From Annulohypoxylon bovei var. microspora (lineage: Eukaryota > Ascomycota > Sordariomycetes > Xylariales > Hypoxylaceae): DNA of 64,000 nucleotides. Below are positions 25,270-38,600 of the stretch, one piece after another. The translations under genes were made by a program, and so were the position numbers. The notes below the pieces were generated by a model. The model made no database searches and was not told the origin of the DNA. It was given only the letters and a program-made list of their open reading frames with translations. Numbering within the stretch: position 1 is the stretch's first letter; each line of letters starts with the position of its first letter. The stretch is from assembly GCA_022836615.1 (NCBI GenBank), contig MU405300.1, forward strand, positions 62,001 through 126,000, in the 5' to 3' direction.

Positions 25270-27270
25270 ATGCATTACCACCCGTCGAACGGCTATCCGG
25301 GTTACAACTATTCTCAGAACAGGAACCCTCAGAACAATAATTATTCCCAGCCGCCTCAGAACTCCGGCCTCCCGTATGCCGAGAACCAGCAGTACCATGT
25401 CTACTACCCCAGCTTTCCGGGTATGCCGTATATGTACGGCTATCAGCAACCACGGAGTCACCACATCCCCGAACGCAGTATGCTGACCGATCCTAAGACG
25501 GAATCCAAGCCACGACTATCCAAGGAGGAAGTGGAGAAACTCGAGAAGGTATTTCAGGACAACCCGAAACCTTCAAGCTCAACCAAGGGGTCTCTCGCGG
25601 ACTCGCTTGGTTTGGATCGACCTCGAATTAATGTATTTGGTATATTCCCCTGTCGTGTGAATCACCTAGCTGACATCTAGTGACAGAACTGGTTTCAGAA
25701 CCGGCGTGCTAAGGCTAAGCAGGAGCGGAAGCAGGAGGAGTATGAGGCTCGGAGGGCAGCCGAGAAGGCTAGCTGCGAGCCAGTCTCACCCGATGACGGG
25801 TTGTCGAGCGGAACATCAGAGCACACGAACGATAGCGTGCGAAGGCGAGTGCAGCCTTCGTCCGCTCGCTTCCCTGATGTCGACTCGTCCGCCCAAATCG
25901 ATGCTTCTTACGATGACGACTCCGACTCCGATGGTGAATCTCCCGACTCGGGCGACTCTCACTCTCCCCATGAAGCTCATGCTGCGGATGAGGTTGCAGA
26001 CAGTTATCTTAATTTCTCGGACGTGACTGATTTCAACGCCTACCAGCATGCTCCCCAAAGCTACTCTCACTCTGGCAACGTAAACGGGTTCACTTCTTAC
26101 ATAAGTCCCGAGCATCTCGACCATAACGAGCAATCGACCGTCGCGGGCAACAGTCTACCGTCACCCGAGGAGCAGTGCGCGACAAATGATCACAACAGCA
26201 GTCAGTTTTCGCCTATGTTGGACGGTGGTTACTCGGGCGCGCATATAACGCCATTCCTTCAGTCGCAGCCAACTTTCACCACGCCGAGGATGAACGGCAG
26301 TCCTATCCACTCGATGCAAGGCCACGGTGATGGCCTACACACACCTATCAGCGAAGGACAAACGCCGACGACAATGGTGCATCAAGGGATACCGACCCCT
26401 GACTCTTTCAAGTCGCCCCCGCCTCCTGCCAACATTGCTTCCCGGCGAAACATTCCGCGGCCGGCAGCTCTCCAAACTTCGTCGCTAAGGAGTCGCTCGT
26501 ACGGTTACGGTGGTATGCCTAAGACTGGGCTGGACGGACCAAAGCGAATGGATCCTTCGAGTCCCGTCTCAACAATAAGACGAATCGTTTCGAGCGCGGG
26601 TAGCATGCACGGTAGGATTCAAAAGCCTAGTTCAGGACCCCGATCACCAATGGTTTACAACGCCGAGGCTTTACTCGCATACCAGTCTCGATCCCCGGCC
26701 GGTGCGGTGGCGTCAGCATTTTCGGGAGCGGCTCCTCCTACGCCCATGACGCCAGCCGTTATCGACCAGGGTATTCGAGAACCGGTTGTGACATCTGCGT
26801 GCTCGGAGGATAACTCATTCTTGCTGGGCGCTAACCTTCCCACTAGCATGATGGAGTTTAAGACGGAGTCGAACTTAAAGACGCCACCCAGCACTCCTGG
26901 TGGCTTACTAAACCATTTTAACAACACGAACTATCCCAACTCGTTCGTCCCCCGACTCGACTTTCAGCCCGACCAGCCGGTGCTGACGCCTTTCTTCAGC
27001 ACTGAGTTTCCCGATATGTCGCTACATACAGTACCGAGTTACGCTGATATGAGTGATGGAAGCCTTCCTACGACGCCTCTTTACCCTATGGGTTCTATCC
27101 AGGAGCAAAATGCTTTTGGTCACAACACGATGGGAAACACCCAGTTTGACTGGGACGCGAACGAGGCCGTCAGCTCTTCGAGATCATCTCCCAACCAGTC
27201 CAGGTCGAAGCAGATTCAGTTCACTCAGAACATGACACCTCAGGACTACACGACGCATATGGATAAATAA
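25270..27270 (+). CDS. homeodomain transcription factor
   Basis: Predicted 648-residue nuclear DNA-binding protein, exons 25270-25632 and 25687-27270, intron 54 bp. The N-terminus (1-70) is rich in Asn, Gln, Tyr and Pro. The homeodomain lies at about 78-137, with RLSKEEVEKLEKVF in helix 1 and PRINNWFQNRRAKAKQ in helix 3. The invariant Trp123, Phe124, Asn126 and Arg128 are present. The intron splits helix 3 between the two Asn codons before WFQNRR. The remainder is long, disordered, and rich in Ser/Pro/Thr with acidic patches, as in an activation region. A 12.7 kb gene-free upstream region suggests complex developmental control. A Htf1/MoHox2-type conidiation regulator is possible but not shown. 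The ATG is the first in frame. Confidence 0.88.
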
Positions 27271-29916
27271 GCCGTCACCAACGATCTGGTTATGTCGAAT
27301 GGACTTACGGACCTCGACAGTATCTCACATATTAGGTACTGTTGATACCCCGGAATAGCCAGACCGCACTTTTGGAACCTACCTTTTAGGCTAGGCTCTG
27401 TGTATCAATATTCCACGTTATTTATTGTCGAATTTTTCGCATTTGCATTCAGTAATGTAATGACACGGCTAATGCGTTGGGTTTGGATTGGCAAAAACAA
27501 CTACTGATACCCCGGGATGGGAAGGGGAGCAGATCGACCGGAAAGCAGGGTGGGAGGGAGGTTCCGGATTTACTGTTCGTCTTTCGTTTTGGATTGTGAT
27601 CCGCGAGGTTCGGAAAAACTCAGTCACCAAGCGCGGGCCACCAATACCCCTATTAGGAACTTTTAATCAGCCGGGCGTCTTGGTTTTTTTTTTAATTTTT
27701 TACCAGTAATGATTTCTGGAGCGGATGATGGATGATGCTGTCACAACTTTCCCGATCACTACAGGCGTATATGAGGATGTGGGGAACCCGAACTTTGCAC
27801 TTTTCTTAACTGTTACATCTATACATATAGCAAAAGGGAAAACCAGCCATGATTGGGCGTTTAGTATATCTAATGGTGGTTTCGAGGGGATTTTGAAGAG
27901 TTGAGAGCCTCAACTGAGCGTAGTCGGCGCGTTGTTACATATTACGGAAGATGACTCCAAAGCAAATAGCTTGGAATAGCGATTAGTTTCCTAACCGCTT
28001 GTTTTACCTATCATTGTTTTTTCACTGTTGCTTCTCAAGTTATGACTCGCGATCTGCTCTTGCGCCTAATCCATAATTCATATTTCGATAGGCGCTGTAC
28101 TCATACTTTGGTTCCTGAACCTGAAGGTGGCTGATTCACCAGCGATAGTAGAGTGCTGACAAGAGACATTCTGTCCCAGACCTGCAGGACGAGCGCATAT
28201 TCACAGTCAGACTAGAGCCCAGAAGGATACGATAGCTCATTGGTCCCGCCGCTGTGGTAACTACCTCTAGGCCTCCCGCTGGTTGTACCAGATAGCTGTA
28301 CCGGCACCTAACCCAACACGGCCTCGCCCACCAAATGCCGAACTTACATCAGACTGAGGCATAGGATGACGATCATGCCCCCTTTCAGAATATTTAACGT
28401 AACCATCTCCAGCCTGTCTCGCATCCAACTGCCGGAAGACCCTTCTGCTGCCCTCCTAAGTCCTTTTTAAGCCTTTTTCGTACCATAGCGGACCCGTCCC
28501 CGGCACCGTGTAACTTGAACCCCGAGATGACGAGATCTGGACGCCGATTAGTTTACTTGGTTACTAAGTAACAGGTCATTTTTATTTTTGTAACTGCGTA
28601 TTACGATATCATCGTACATCCAACCTCTCTTACGACGAGGACGTTCCGCTCCTCACCTCGGGCTAAAGGGGGAGCGAGTTTTCTTACGATTGCCTCGGTC
28701 GAAGGGCAAGCCTCGACCGTTTGGGCATCCCTCTCGAGCAGAATCGAGTTAGCACGCGTGGTTCTGCTGTCGCCTGAACCGGCCTTGCGCATGCAGCCTC
28801 TCTCGTCGAATCACACCGCATCATCGACACCAGCCCATTCACTTTTATGGAACCGGCTAGTGCCGATGGCTTCAACCCGCTAGCCCACTGCAGATCTTGC
28901 AGTGTTCTAATTAGTACTTTATGTATGTAGGTATGTAACTACTGTACCACCATATACCGTTGTAGACCGAGGTGGGCATCGTTGGGATCTAAAACCATCG
29001 CATGTTGTTAGCCTCGCATGTGACATCAGCAAGCCCAAACACTGACAGCACGAAACCATAGAATTTTCTCACCCTGCATAAACCTCGATATTCTCACGCA
29101 TCGAAGGCAGGTGGGTGTGAAGCAGGTCATATCGTAAAGATCGAGTGCCCTTACAGCCTGACTAAGCCCAGCAATAAAGCAACCTCATACTCATACCTAG
29201 CTGCCCACATGTCTAACGCGCCCCTTACAGAAGACATGCGTTGATGGTTCACAAGTAACTCCACGTACCTGAACTTGCCTCGACCTCATCTTATCAGATG
29301 CCGCCGCCTTGCCGTCTTCGATCACTAAACGCAGCGCCGGTGGAGAATGAAAAATGAAAAATGTGGCATTTGCCGTGTTTGAACGGGGATCACGTAGGTA
29401 CCTAGGCCGCCGCACCGCACTGACTTCCGAGACAACCAAGATCCTCCGTGGAGATGTCTGTGATGCCATGTATGCAGAACGGAATAGATCTCTATCTAAA
29501 ATAAGCCTCTACCTAAGGTACATCCAGAGCATGATCGCCGCCTCCTACTTCATCCACCTGGGATTCCGGGCCCCCTCGATCGAGAGTTTGATTGGACCTC
29601 CGCCTCGAACGCAAATACGCCTCTTCTTCAGAGTAAGCGGGTAATCCCACCTCCTCTTCACCACCTCGTGAACTCTTGCTAGCCAAAAGCATCACTCGGG
29701 TGGCCACAAAGCTTCCCGTCCCCTCCTCTCCCGATCAACCACCAAGAATAGAAACCTACCCAGATAGGTATCTACCTAACTAGGAATCCCGCCGCCTCCT
29801 CCTCGCCCCTGACCCCTATTCCCACTGTCTCTTTTCGCCGCGTTTCCCTCTCCTTCACCCTCTCCCCTTCCCCCTTTCTCCCCCCCTTTCTCCCCATCTT
29901 CCACCAACACCTCACC
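27271..29916. other. intergenic, homeodomain gene 3' side to MAPEG gene
   Basis: About 2.6 kb. The first few hundred bases are probably the 3' UTR of the homeodomain gene. Short frames near 28601-28875 and 29354-29644 show no coding features. A C-rich pyrimidine tract (about 29810-29960) flanks and enters the end of the MAPEG gene. Confidence 0.55.
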
Positions 29917-30519
29917 TCACTCCCATGCCCCCCAAACCAACCAACCCCCCCACCCCCCAAGCCAGCCCAGCACGCCCAGCGTCGCGTAGAACCCGACGGG
30001 GCGGCCGTAGCCCATAGCGTCGGCCGCCATGATGCCGAGCTCGGCGTGCAGGACACGCGCCGCCAGCAGCGCGGCCAGCGCGCGGCCCACGACGCGCGGG
30101 TCGCCGCCGTTGAGCTCCGCCGCGCCGGCCAGCGCCAGCGCCAGCGGCACGAACTCGGCGAAGTTCTGCTGCGCGCGCGTGGCGAGGTGCAGTGGGTCGT
30201 GGGTCGTGTGGATGCCGGTCGCTGTTATGACGTGGGCTGCTGGGGATGTTGAGGGGGGTGGGTTGGTGGGAGATGATGGGTTAGTGGAGGAGGAGGAGGG
30301 GGGCGCTGGCATCCGGTCGCCGATCGCGACGCGCTGCTTGAGGCGCTGGACTACCACGCGCGCCGACATGAAGATGTAGTACGCGGCGAAGGGGGCCGCG
30401 AAGGCCCCGGTGACGGCTATTCTCGGTGTCAGTCGTTTGTTACCTTAGGTAGGTGTAGCGCATATTGACTCATCGGATGGACTCAGCTTACGGAGGCGAA
30501 GGCCGGGTTGGGATGTCAT
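29917..30519 (-). CDS. MAPEG-family membrane protein
   Basis: Predicted 175-residue integral membrane protein of the MAPEG family (eicosanoid and glutathione metabolism). Exons are 30519-30492 and 30416-29917, joined by a 75-bp intron. The 28-nt first exon gives MTSQPGLRL and the junction codon continues into PVTGAFAAPF. The family signature is RAQQNFAEFVPLALAL, followed by AELNGGDPRVVGRALA and the closing GYGRPVGFYATLG. Four hydrophobic segments are expected. A Ser/Pro-rich linker (about residues 50-65) interrupts the first loop. Members include microsomal glutathione transferases and uncharacterised fungal relatives, so the reaction is not assigned. The locus is very GC-rich on its coding strand. 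Confidence 0.85.
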
Positions 30520-32968
30520 CGTTCGGCACAGGTACCCGGGTCTTGGTGTCAAGAATGGTTTCGATTAGTGAACGGTAACTTCCCCAGATCCTCCATCTTG
30601 ATATATAGATCGTAGAGGCGCGAGAACCTTAGATTAACTCCTGAAAATCCCTCTACATACCGCTTGCGCCGGCCTCTATCATGATGGCGGTCCGGGCGAA
30701 CACGAATACGAATATCATTAATAAGCCTCGGAGTATGTGTTGTTCCCAGTCCTATTTGTCAGTGGACGAGCTGATAGGTCATGTCCTCGCTCGGAGATAG
30801 GTAATAACTCAGGTAATAACTTAGGTAATAGCTCATGTCATGGAAGTTCTCGGCTAGGTTCAACTCTCATCATGACTTCATGAGTTACGGTGAGAACTAG
30901 ATGCCCGGGATGACGCTAGCGACGATGAAGTGAGGTTATACGGATATAGTATGCTTGGCGAGTTTCAAACCTCACGGAGGTGGATGTCGTGAGCATCGCT
31001 GAATAAACCCCCGAAAAGGCATTCCCGGCGGGTTTAACGGGTCGCATTTCTAAGCGTCGCTGGGTTGGGGATGCTGTATCTAGGACTTGCTTGCGGAACT
31101 CCGCCAGAATCTGTCATGACCTTGGAGAAGTTCGCCTTAGCCTCAGACGGGATTACTGATTGTGGGTGAGGATGACTCAGAAGTGCAATTTCACATCCTG
31201 GTCACTTATAGTACATGTTTTGCTGATATGTTTGAGTCGCTGTTGAGTTTTCTACTCGGTCCGGCGAAATATTCCTTGATGCAGTCCTAAGTACCTAGAT
31301 TAACTCTTGATCTCATCTGGGGCCACATACAGTAACTACCTAAGAATATAACGTAATTGATGATGCTTCCCCTGACGGCTCTTTGGTCTGATAATACCCC
31401 TGAGTACATAAGCTATAAGATCTCTTCTAAGATGAGCATAATCGCTTGTATACGAATACGAGTTGACTTACGTCAAGAAGTTGAAGTCGAATTATCGAAT
31501 TATTCAGCTTAAAATGAGACACCGCCTGTATGATCATGTTAGATTTAAGATGATTCATAGACAAGTGTTGATCTTTGAGATATGAAGATAAAGTTATATT
31601 ACTTCTCGCATCCGGTATAATTGGCACCGCCGGCTAGCTTGGCGAACATACCACTTTAGGAGTTGAGTAGGTAGTATTGCCATCAGACATGTCTTCCGCG
31701 TTGATGCCGAGATAAATTATCAATACGAAATCCCAAGTCAACCGAGTTAGAAAAGTCCGAGGATATCCAATCTACAATGTCTCTTGCTCATTAAAGTCTA
31801 CCAATGACGCTTGTTTTTGTTTCAGTCGACCAAGCAACTTCGGTCGGCAACACTCATCCCCAGCATTGCCACTTCACGAACTAATTGTGATATCAGATGA
31901 GACGTGTGAATACCTGGATTCAAGCTCTCCTATGTGAGAAATGAGCGCTCACACTTGTTAGCACTTTATGAATTGACACGAAACACACCCCTTGTATCCG
32001 CCGCCCATACGAGTCTACCTAGGAAGCACATCTTCCCTCAAGTCATAGCCTTGGGAACCATAGTGTCCCTAATTAGGTAGGTATATGTCGAGGTGTCTAC
32101 GACAAGTTGCTAGACCAAGCCAAAGTGACAAGAACAGTCTGGGTTTTTGCGATACCATAGTCATTTAGTTGAAAGATTCTTTATTGGTTTCTAGGTGCTA
32201 GAAGATAGGTAGGTACGAGTCATTAAGCACTTGAGAAAGCGACCTGCTAAAAGCTCCCTAAAAGCTCATATGGTGATAGAGGTCTAAAGTCTCCTATCTA
32301 GGGGGTTGTGTAGATCACTCCCACTCCTTTTCCCGACGCCAACGTTCACATCAAGACATATCTACTTCATGGTTACGTTTATCTATAACAGCGCGTCATA
32401 ACTCAAATAACGTCGCTGAGATATAGTATACGAAGTAGATAGAGTAGGTAAGAGGTTAAACATATCGCAATAAGAGTATATATTTCTAAACAAGAAAGAA
32501 AGCAGCGACCTATCCTCTTTTCTCAGCGTGTGAAGGCTTAGGAGAATAACGGGTTTCATATATTCAACCCCTATTTACCCCCCCTTAAAATGACAATACC
32601 ACAAGATTAAAGGAACTGTTAGAATAGACTTTACAGAGAAAGCTACTTACCGCGGTCTATCTTTACAAATTAAGTTATGAGCATAGACAGATAGCATAAG
32701 TGAAGCGGGCTATCGTTACCTATAAACCCCGAGGATATAATTCTGGCTAAAGGGGCTACAAAGATCACTACCCACTCGAAAGTCTTCTTGAGGTCTTCAC
32801 GCATTAGTTTTGAGTTACGAAGTCTCCAATGCCTCCTTAAACCTTGCTTGATTTTTATTATTTTATGTACCAACTAACATGCGTAGTTACATCTAGGTCT
32901 CTAAAAGATAAGCAGGTTTCCGCCACCCTTCAAATTTATCTCTCCCCAATCTAGAGGTAGGTAGGTCC
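30520..32968. other. gene-poor AT-rich region between MAPEG and LysM genes
   Basis: About 2.4 kb with no supported gene. It holds a short tandem repeat of about 13 bp built on AGGTAATAACTC (30797-30835, three imperfect copies) and several TAGGTAGG tracts (32075, 32205). It separates the secreted LysM gene from its neighbour. Confidence 0.5.
30797..30835. repeat. short tandem repeat, 3 imperfect copies of AGGTAATAACTC-like unit
   Basis: Three near-identical units, each containing AGGTAATA followed by ACTC, ACTT or GCTC, run head to tail. They lie upstream of the MAPEG gene start. No function is evident. Confidence 0.6.
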
Positions 32969-33660
32969 TTAAACCCCGACGCAGTAATTGTACCCGAGCT
33001 GCAGGTTGGTGCACGCGGCGTTGATGCTGGGGTTCCACAGCAGGAAGTTGGCCAGCGTGATGCCCTTGGCGGCGGCGACGGCGTAGCAGGTGTCGCCCTC
33101 GACCACCTTGTAGCAGGCGGCGCAGTTGCTGACGGTCCCCGGCTCCGTGGGCACCGGGCACGACGGCGCCGCCGCCTGGACGCCCACGCAGACCGTCTCC
33201 CCCGGGTACAGGTTGTGGCAGTCGCTGGCGACTTCCGGGTTCCATGAGTAGCTGGGGTTGGGGTTGTTAGTTTGGGGTTATCCAAAAAAAAAATTCGGTT
33301 TTGCGGGGAGACTTGGGGGTGGGGAGGATAGGGGAAAAGGGGCAAAGGGAAAATTTGCTCGGTTAATGGATAAATGACTTACAATTGAGCCAGCGTGAAG
33401 GTGTCGCCGAGCTTGTCGACGATGACATTACAGGTGTCTCCCGATACTACGGAGTAGGTCGCGGCGCCTTTTCAACATCACAAATTAGCGACTATCTTTC
33501 TCGGTGGGTTATAGGAAAGGATGTGCAAGCAGTGAGGGTGTATCATACAGTTTGAGGTATAGCCCTGGCGCGCAACTAACTGAGAGATCTCAGTCGGCGC
33601 GGCGAAAGCCTGGCTGGCGGCAAGAGCCAGAGTGATGATGGTAGTAGTGATGGAAAGCAT
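32969..33660 (-). CDS. secreted protein with two LysM domains (effector candidate)
   Basis: Predicted 159-residue secreted chitin-binding protein, exons 33660-33549, 33467-33383 and 33251-32969. All junctions are GT-AG and keep the frame. The first 20 residues are a classic signal peptide (Thr/Ile/Leu/Ala-rich core ending in AFAAPTE). LysM 1 starts YSVVSGDTCNVI and ends CHNLYPGETVCVGV. LysM 2 starts YKVVEGDTCYAV and ends TNLQLGYNYCVGV. Each has the Cys pattern of fungal-type LysM modules. There is no other domain and no GPI signal, which fits the small LysM effectors that bind chitin and mask it from host receptors. It sits isolated, with more than 2 kb of gene-free DNA on both sides. Role in host interaction is inferred from the family. 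Confidence 0.9.
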
Positions 33661-35696
33661 CTTGATTATTAATTATATTATAGATTATTATGGATATTGG
33701 TTATACTCTTCGAAGTGAGTGTGGTTGGTGTGTGTGAGTGATGATGTCTTTTAATATATCGATGAGGTGACGGCCTGAGCCTCTTATATATGTAGGCGCA
33801 TACTATCCCCATTCCTACCTCCATGTTATGATATCATTAAGAAATATCTCATGAGATGAGATGATGGGACGGGTCAGGCCGCACCCATCAGGCTCTCCGA
33901 CTAGATCTCAGCAATAGGCAATTCAACCTGATCCAGAACTAAGACTCGACCGCTCCCCATGACTTCTTCGTGTAATACTGGGATAATAGATACTACATCG
34001 TAAAGGCGCCCCTAGTATAGTTGTGGATAAGACATAGCAGTATGTAAGCCGCCTCGCTCCTCTCGATATGTGTGATTATTATCACGAGGCCCTACTCTGT
34101 GTTACCCGCCTCGGATTCCCCTCGGCAGTGAAAGCCGCAGCTCCCGTCAATGCCAGAGCGACAAGTGGCGAGCAGTACCTAGCGAACAATCCTTCTAAGC
34201 ATATGTACGTAGGTAGTTAATTCCTGGGCAGACATCGTTCGCGAGGCGCAGCCTAGTCTATTCATCTCATCTCATCAATCGGATCATGGCAGGATATACG
34301 ATGTAATTGAGAGAGGGGAAGCGGGAGCTAAACCGAAAGAGCCTTATTTTCCTTGTTCGTATACGTAGCTTATGCCCCGGCTTTAGGGCTGAAGGAGAGG
34401 GGTCGAACGATGGCAACATGATGTTGCAATCTTCAATATAAAGGTTAATAGAGTCAAGCTTGTCCCTGCTTAAGCGACGGGTTCAGCCTTATTCGATCCC
34501 AAAAGAGACTAATAGGCTCTATGCAAATGTGGTAATGTTCAGGTAGAAAGTGGAAAAGAAAGAGAGAAAAACATGGCACCTGGGACACAAACTTGGGGTA
34601 GGTGGAAAAAGCAGATAGGGCGGCAAGAAACGCCTTCATCCCCAGATCCGGGCCAGCCAATGTAACCCTAACCCTTGACTCCCCGGCCTGTTCCGGAAAG
34701 TTCCACTTGGAAGGTTTTCCGCATACATCGTATGGGTACAATTCATCCGCCTTAGTTAGCTACAACTATGTATCTTCCTTCCAGCTCACCAGAGCTAAGG
34801 CAGAGCTGAGACTACGCCGCGACGCTACATCAAAATAAAAATTAGATCTCGAGTTGCCAAGTTCTAGCTGGTTTCCCCGCCTGCTCGACCGATAATCGTC
34901 AACCAATGCCACGGCGCCGCGTGAGTCGGTGAGCCGGTGATTGGACTAGGCTATTCGAGCTTCCTTACGAGCCGTGATGTGATCTAATTGGGCATTTTAT
35001 ATACAACACATAGAAGATTATATATGGAAAAAAGCATAAATTGCGCCGTCTTACTCATCATCTATGCAGATGGGTTAGGTGGGTTATACAGAGAAGAATC
35101 TATGGTCTATGGAATGACGTAGAAGAAAAAACTACATGCAGGATATGCGGGCAACCTCGTATTCATCTCCGCATTCACTCATGCCACCAGAGGTCCTATG
35201 GTAAGACACGATGAAAGGAACGAGTGATTATTTTCATTTATGCTACGTTGCTCTCGTCCGTGATTGAGGATGCTTGATGAAGAAGTTGAAATTATCATGT
35301 TAGGACATCGTGTGGAGTAAAGCCAGGTTCGTAAAGCTTACCGATTATCGATATTTCTCGTAGTATATCTCAGCCTCGTCCCAGGTTATCCTGGCGTCTT
35401 GTATTTCGTCTTGGAGGATGCGCCGAGAGCATACTAACTAAGTCTAATAATATACGAGACTTAGTTGGATTCGGTTTAAGCCCGAAGGCCTTTAGCAAAG
35501 TACCAAGTTTGAATTTGGAGTAGTTATAGTACAGCCATACAACGATCCCACAGTAGCCGAAGCGACAAGCCTGCTTTGCAGCAATCTCCTATTCCATCCC
35601 ATCCGCCCATTTTCCATTTTCCACTGACGCCGTCACATCTGAATCTGCCAGCAGATACATACAGAGAAGATACCAAATAAGGGCGAGGCCGAAAAC
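33661..35696. other. gene-poor region between LysM and helicase genes
   Basis: About 2 kb. It holds the LysM promoter at one end and the helicase 3' UTR at the other. Small open frames at 34454-34838 overlap on opposite strands and show no coding features. Confidence 0.55.
33751..33791 (-). promoter_or_regulatory. TATA-like elements upstream of LysM gene
   Basis: Two AT-rich runs (TTAATATAT at 33751 and TTATATATG at 33783) lie about 90-130 bp upstream of the LysM start codon on the minus strand. They fit a TATA box of a strongly inducible secreted-protein gene. The assignment rests on motif and distance only. Confidence 0.3.
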
Positions 35697-38600
35697 TTAA
35701 GAAAGTAGTTGCAGAACATCGTCGAGACGACCAGTCTCCTTCTGTACTCTCACCTTATCATTCAAGGCGAGGTTGACTATCTCGCGCTTCTTGGCCTGGA
35801 TGCCGAGAACGCGCTCTTCGACACTGCCATCCATAACCAACTTCCAGACAGTCGTCTCACGTGTTTGGCCGAGACGATGTACACGATCGATAGCTTGATC
35901 CTCCATGGCTGGAGCCCACCCTATTTTGAGTTTAGTAGAAGGAACTTCGGAACGAATAGAAAACAGACTTACAAGAATCCACAAGTATGACCGTATCAGC
36001 GGCCACCAAGTTCAAGCCAACACCACTTGCACCTAAACTGGCAAGCATGATTCGCGTGTTCGGGTCGTTGGTCAAGGCGTCAATAGATTCATCGCGCCGA
36101 GCTATCGTCATCGAACCCTCGAGGCGACAGTACTTGTATTCGCCCTCATCCAACAATTTCGCAATAACGCTCAGGAATGAGGTCCACTGAGAGAAAATGA
36201 TAACTTTGGACTTGGGATCTTTGAGCTTCGCCTTCAAAATCTTCTCAAGAGCTTCCGTCTTTGAGCTTCGCGTATCACCGTCAAACTTTTCCTCGAAGTT
36301 CACAGGTTCGAGCCCAACCATAGAGTCTGGAGTTAGCTGCTGACGGCACATTGGACATCTGGTGTCTCGTTCAAATGCCTTCAAAATACAGGGTCTCCCG
36401 AAACGATGTTTGCAGGCCGTGATGATGGGATCGTGAATACTAATCGCATCGGTACAGATCGGACATTCTTCTCCTTCGTTGTTGGCGGTAAGGAGAGCCT
36501 GCTGCAAAATCTTGAGATTTTCCGGAGTGAAGGCAACGACTTTCTCCTTTTCCAGAGGTTTCAATACATCTTTCACCTGGCCTCCGCACAAGGTCCAATG
36601 ACAACACCTGGGAGCTAGTTGTTAGCTGCGGTCATGTAAATTAATCCAACTCGGACAAGGCATCCAAGGTAGTACGTGTAGCACTTACATTTGTCTAAGG
36701 CGAAGAAGCTTCTCCAGGACGCCTGTGAATCGTATCTGAGGTCCTCCCGCGACTTCGTTTCTGCGTCGATACAAGTCTAGCATCTTCGTGGTTTCAGACC
36801 TAACAAATTGTCGTTAGCAATTACCAAAGGATCAAAATTTCCATTTGTTATACTCACAATAGAGCATCATATTTATCCTTCTCGTCGTCTCGGAACGTGA
36901 TGCGATGGATATATTCGGTTTTGGCGGGCAACTTCAAATCAACGAACTTCATATCCTTTCTACGACGAAGGCATAGATCCCCTGTCAATGTCTGGAACAA
37001 CTGCACAGCGAGCTTGTACTCGTCATTATTTCCACCTGCCTGGCCATTTGACAAAGGTTTGTCGATTAGATGAATGAAGAATGCAGTTTCTTCAATACCT
37101 CCGGTAATTTGAAGGAACTTCAGCGCTGATAGGAAGTCCTTAGGCGAGTTGACGCTACAAAACGTAATGTGTTAGTTTTGCTTCAAAGATAGCTGAGGGC
37201 AAGGTGGACTTGAAAGGCTTCACAACCACCATAAATAGACTTACATTGGTGTACCGCTCAACATCCAACGAGATTTGGCCTTGAGTTGGAACGCAGCTTT
37301 AGCCCTAGCCGTTGAATAGTTTCTAATGGCATGGGCTTCATCTAGGACAACTCGCCGCCAGTTTACTGAAAGTAATGGTCCTCCTTTGACGTGATCGCTG
37401 CGCAGCTTGTCGTAAGTAGTGATAACGATATCGTGCTTCAGTAAGTCGCCACTCGAATATGTGCCGGCCTTATGATATCTAAAGATACGAGGGATGTGAT
37501 CCTCCTTTACGTGCCGCTGAATCTGCTGTTCCCAATTGCTCATGACACCCAACGGAGAAATAATTAGAGTCGGACCTTCGCTGAAACCACTCGACAATAT
37601 CAGACTAATGACTTGTAGAGTCTTGCCCAGACCCATATCGTCAGCAAGAACACCGCCTGAGGCCAATTGCGGTGGATTCTTCGTGATATGGTTAGAGACT
37701 AGATTGACGAAGTTTCCACGTTCATTGCGCTTCCACAATTGGACAACATCCTTTGATCCAGTAGCCGGCGGTTGCGGATTTTCTTTAGCAGTCATCCAAG
37801 CTAGCCCCTATAATGGTTGTTAGTAACTCGATATCAAATACCAGCCGAAGTGTCTTACTTGAAGTTGATACGGCAATAAGTCGGATTTAATGGCCTCAGG
37901 TTGATGCGCCTTGGGTAGTTTGGATAGAGCATCTTCATTCATCGCGAATACGTCAACAGAACTAAGGTCTCTAAGTTTGACAGCCTCGCTGTCTTCCAAT
38001 AACTCCTGTAGTGCTTCTCCTTGCTGTTCAACCTCGCCAGGTAACCCTACGGTAGTAGCGTTGACTCTTAGGCGCATGGCGGCGTTCCTTTGGGCTTCTG
38101 CATCTTTCCTCGTAGCCTTGAGCTGTGTAGCTTTGACGAGCTTGTCGGCTTTCAACTTCTCCTCTAACTGGAGACGGGCCGAAGGATCGCCGGTGCCATA
38201 AAAGTACAAACGAATGGGACAGTCAAAGGAGGTCTTAATGCCCGTGAGGACGCCTTCGAGAATGATATCGTTGTTATCAACATACGGCGCAATCTTTGAT
38301 GCAACCTTAGCAGGAATATGTCCGATCTGCTTCCGCATGGCATTATCAACGCGAATGGCATTACGGTCGTAAGGGTTGCTGGGTTCGCGGCGGCAGAGAA
38401 CCCTCTCGCCAGGGTTCACCACTCCATCATAATATCTGACTCCTACAATCTTGTTTTCCAGGGTTCCGTAGAGCTCATATGAAGAGACATCAGCACCCTG
38501 GCTTGGTTCGGGAACATCACCGTCATCATCATCTACAACCCACGAGGACCTTGGCGGTTGTCGAATACCATGGCCGAGAGAAGACGGGGGTGCTGATTCA

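Noticed and set aside
34660..34685. Telomere-like CCCTAACCCTT
   Set aside because: Only one and a half units, far from any end; chance match is likely.
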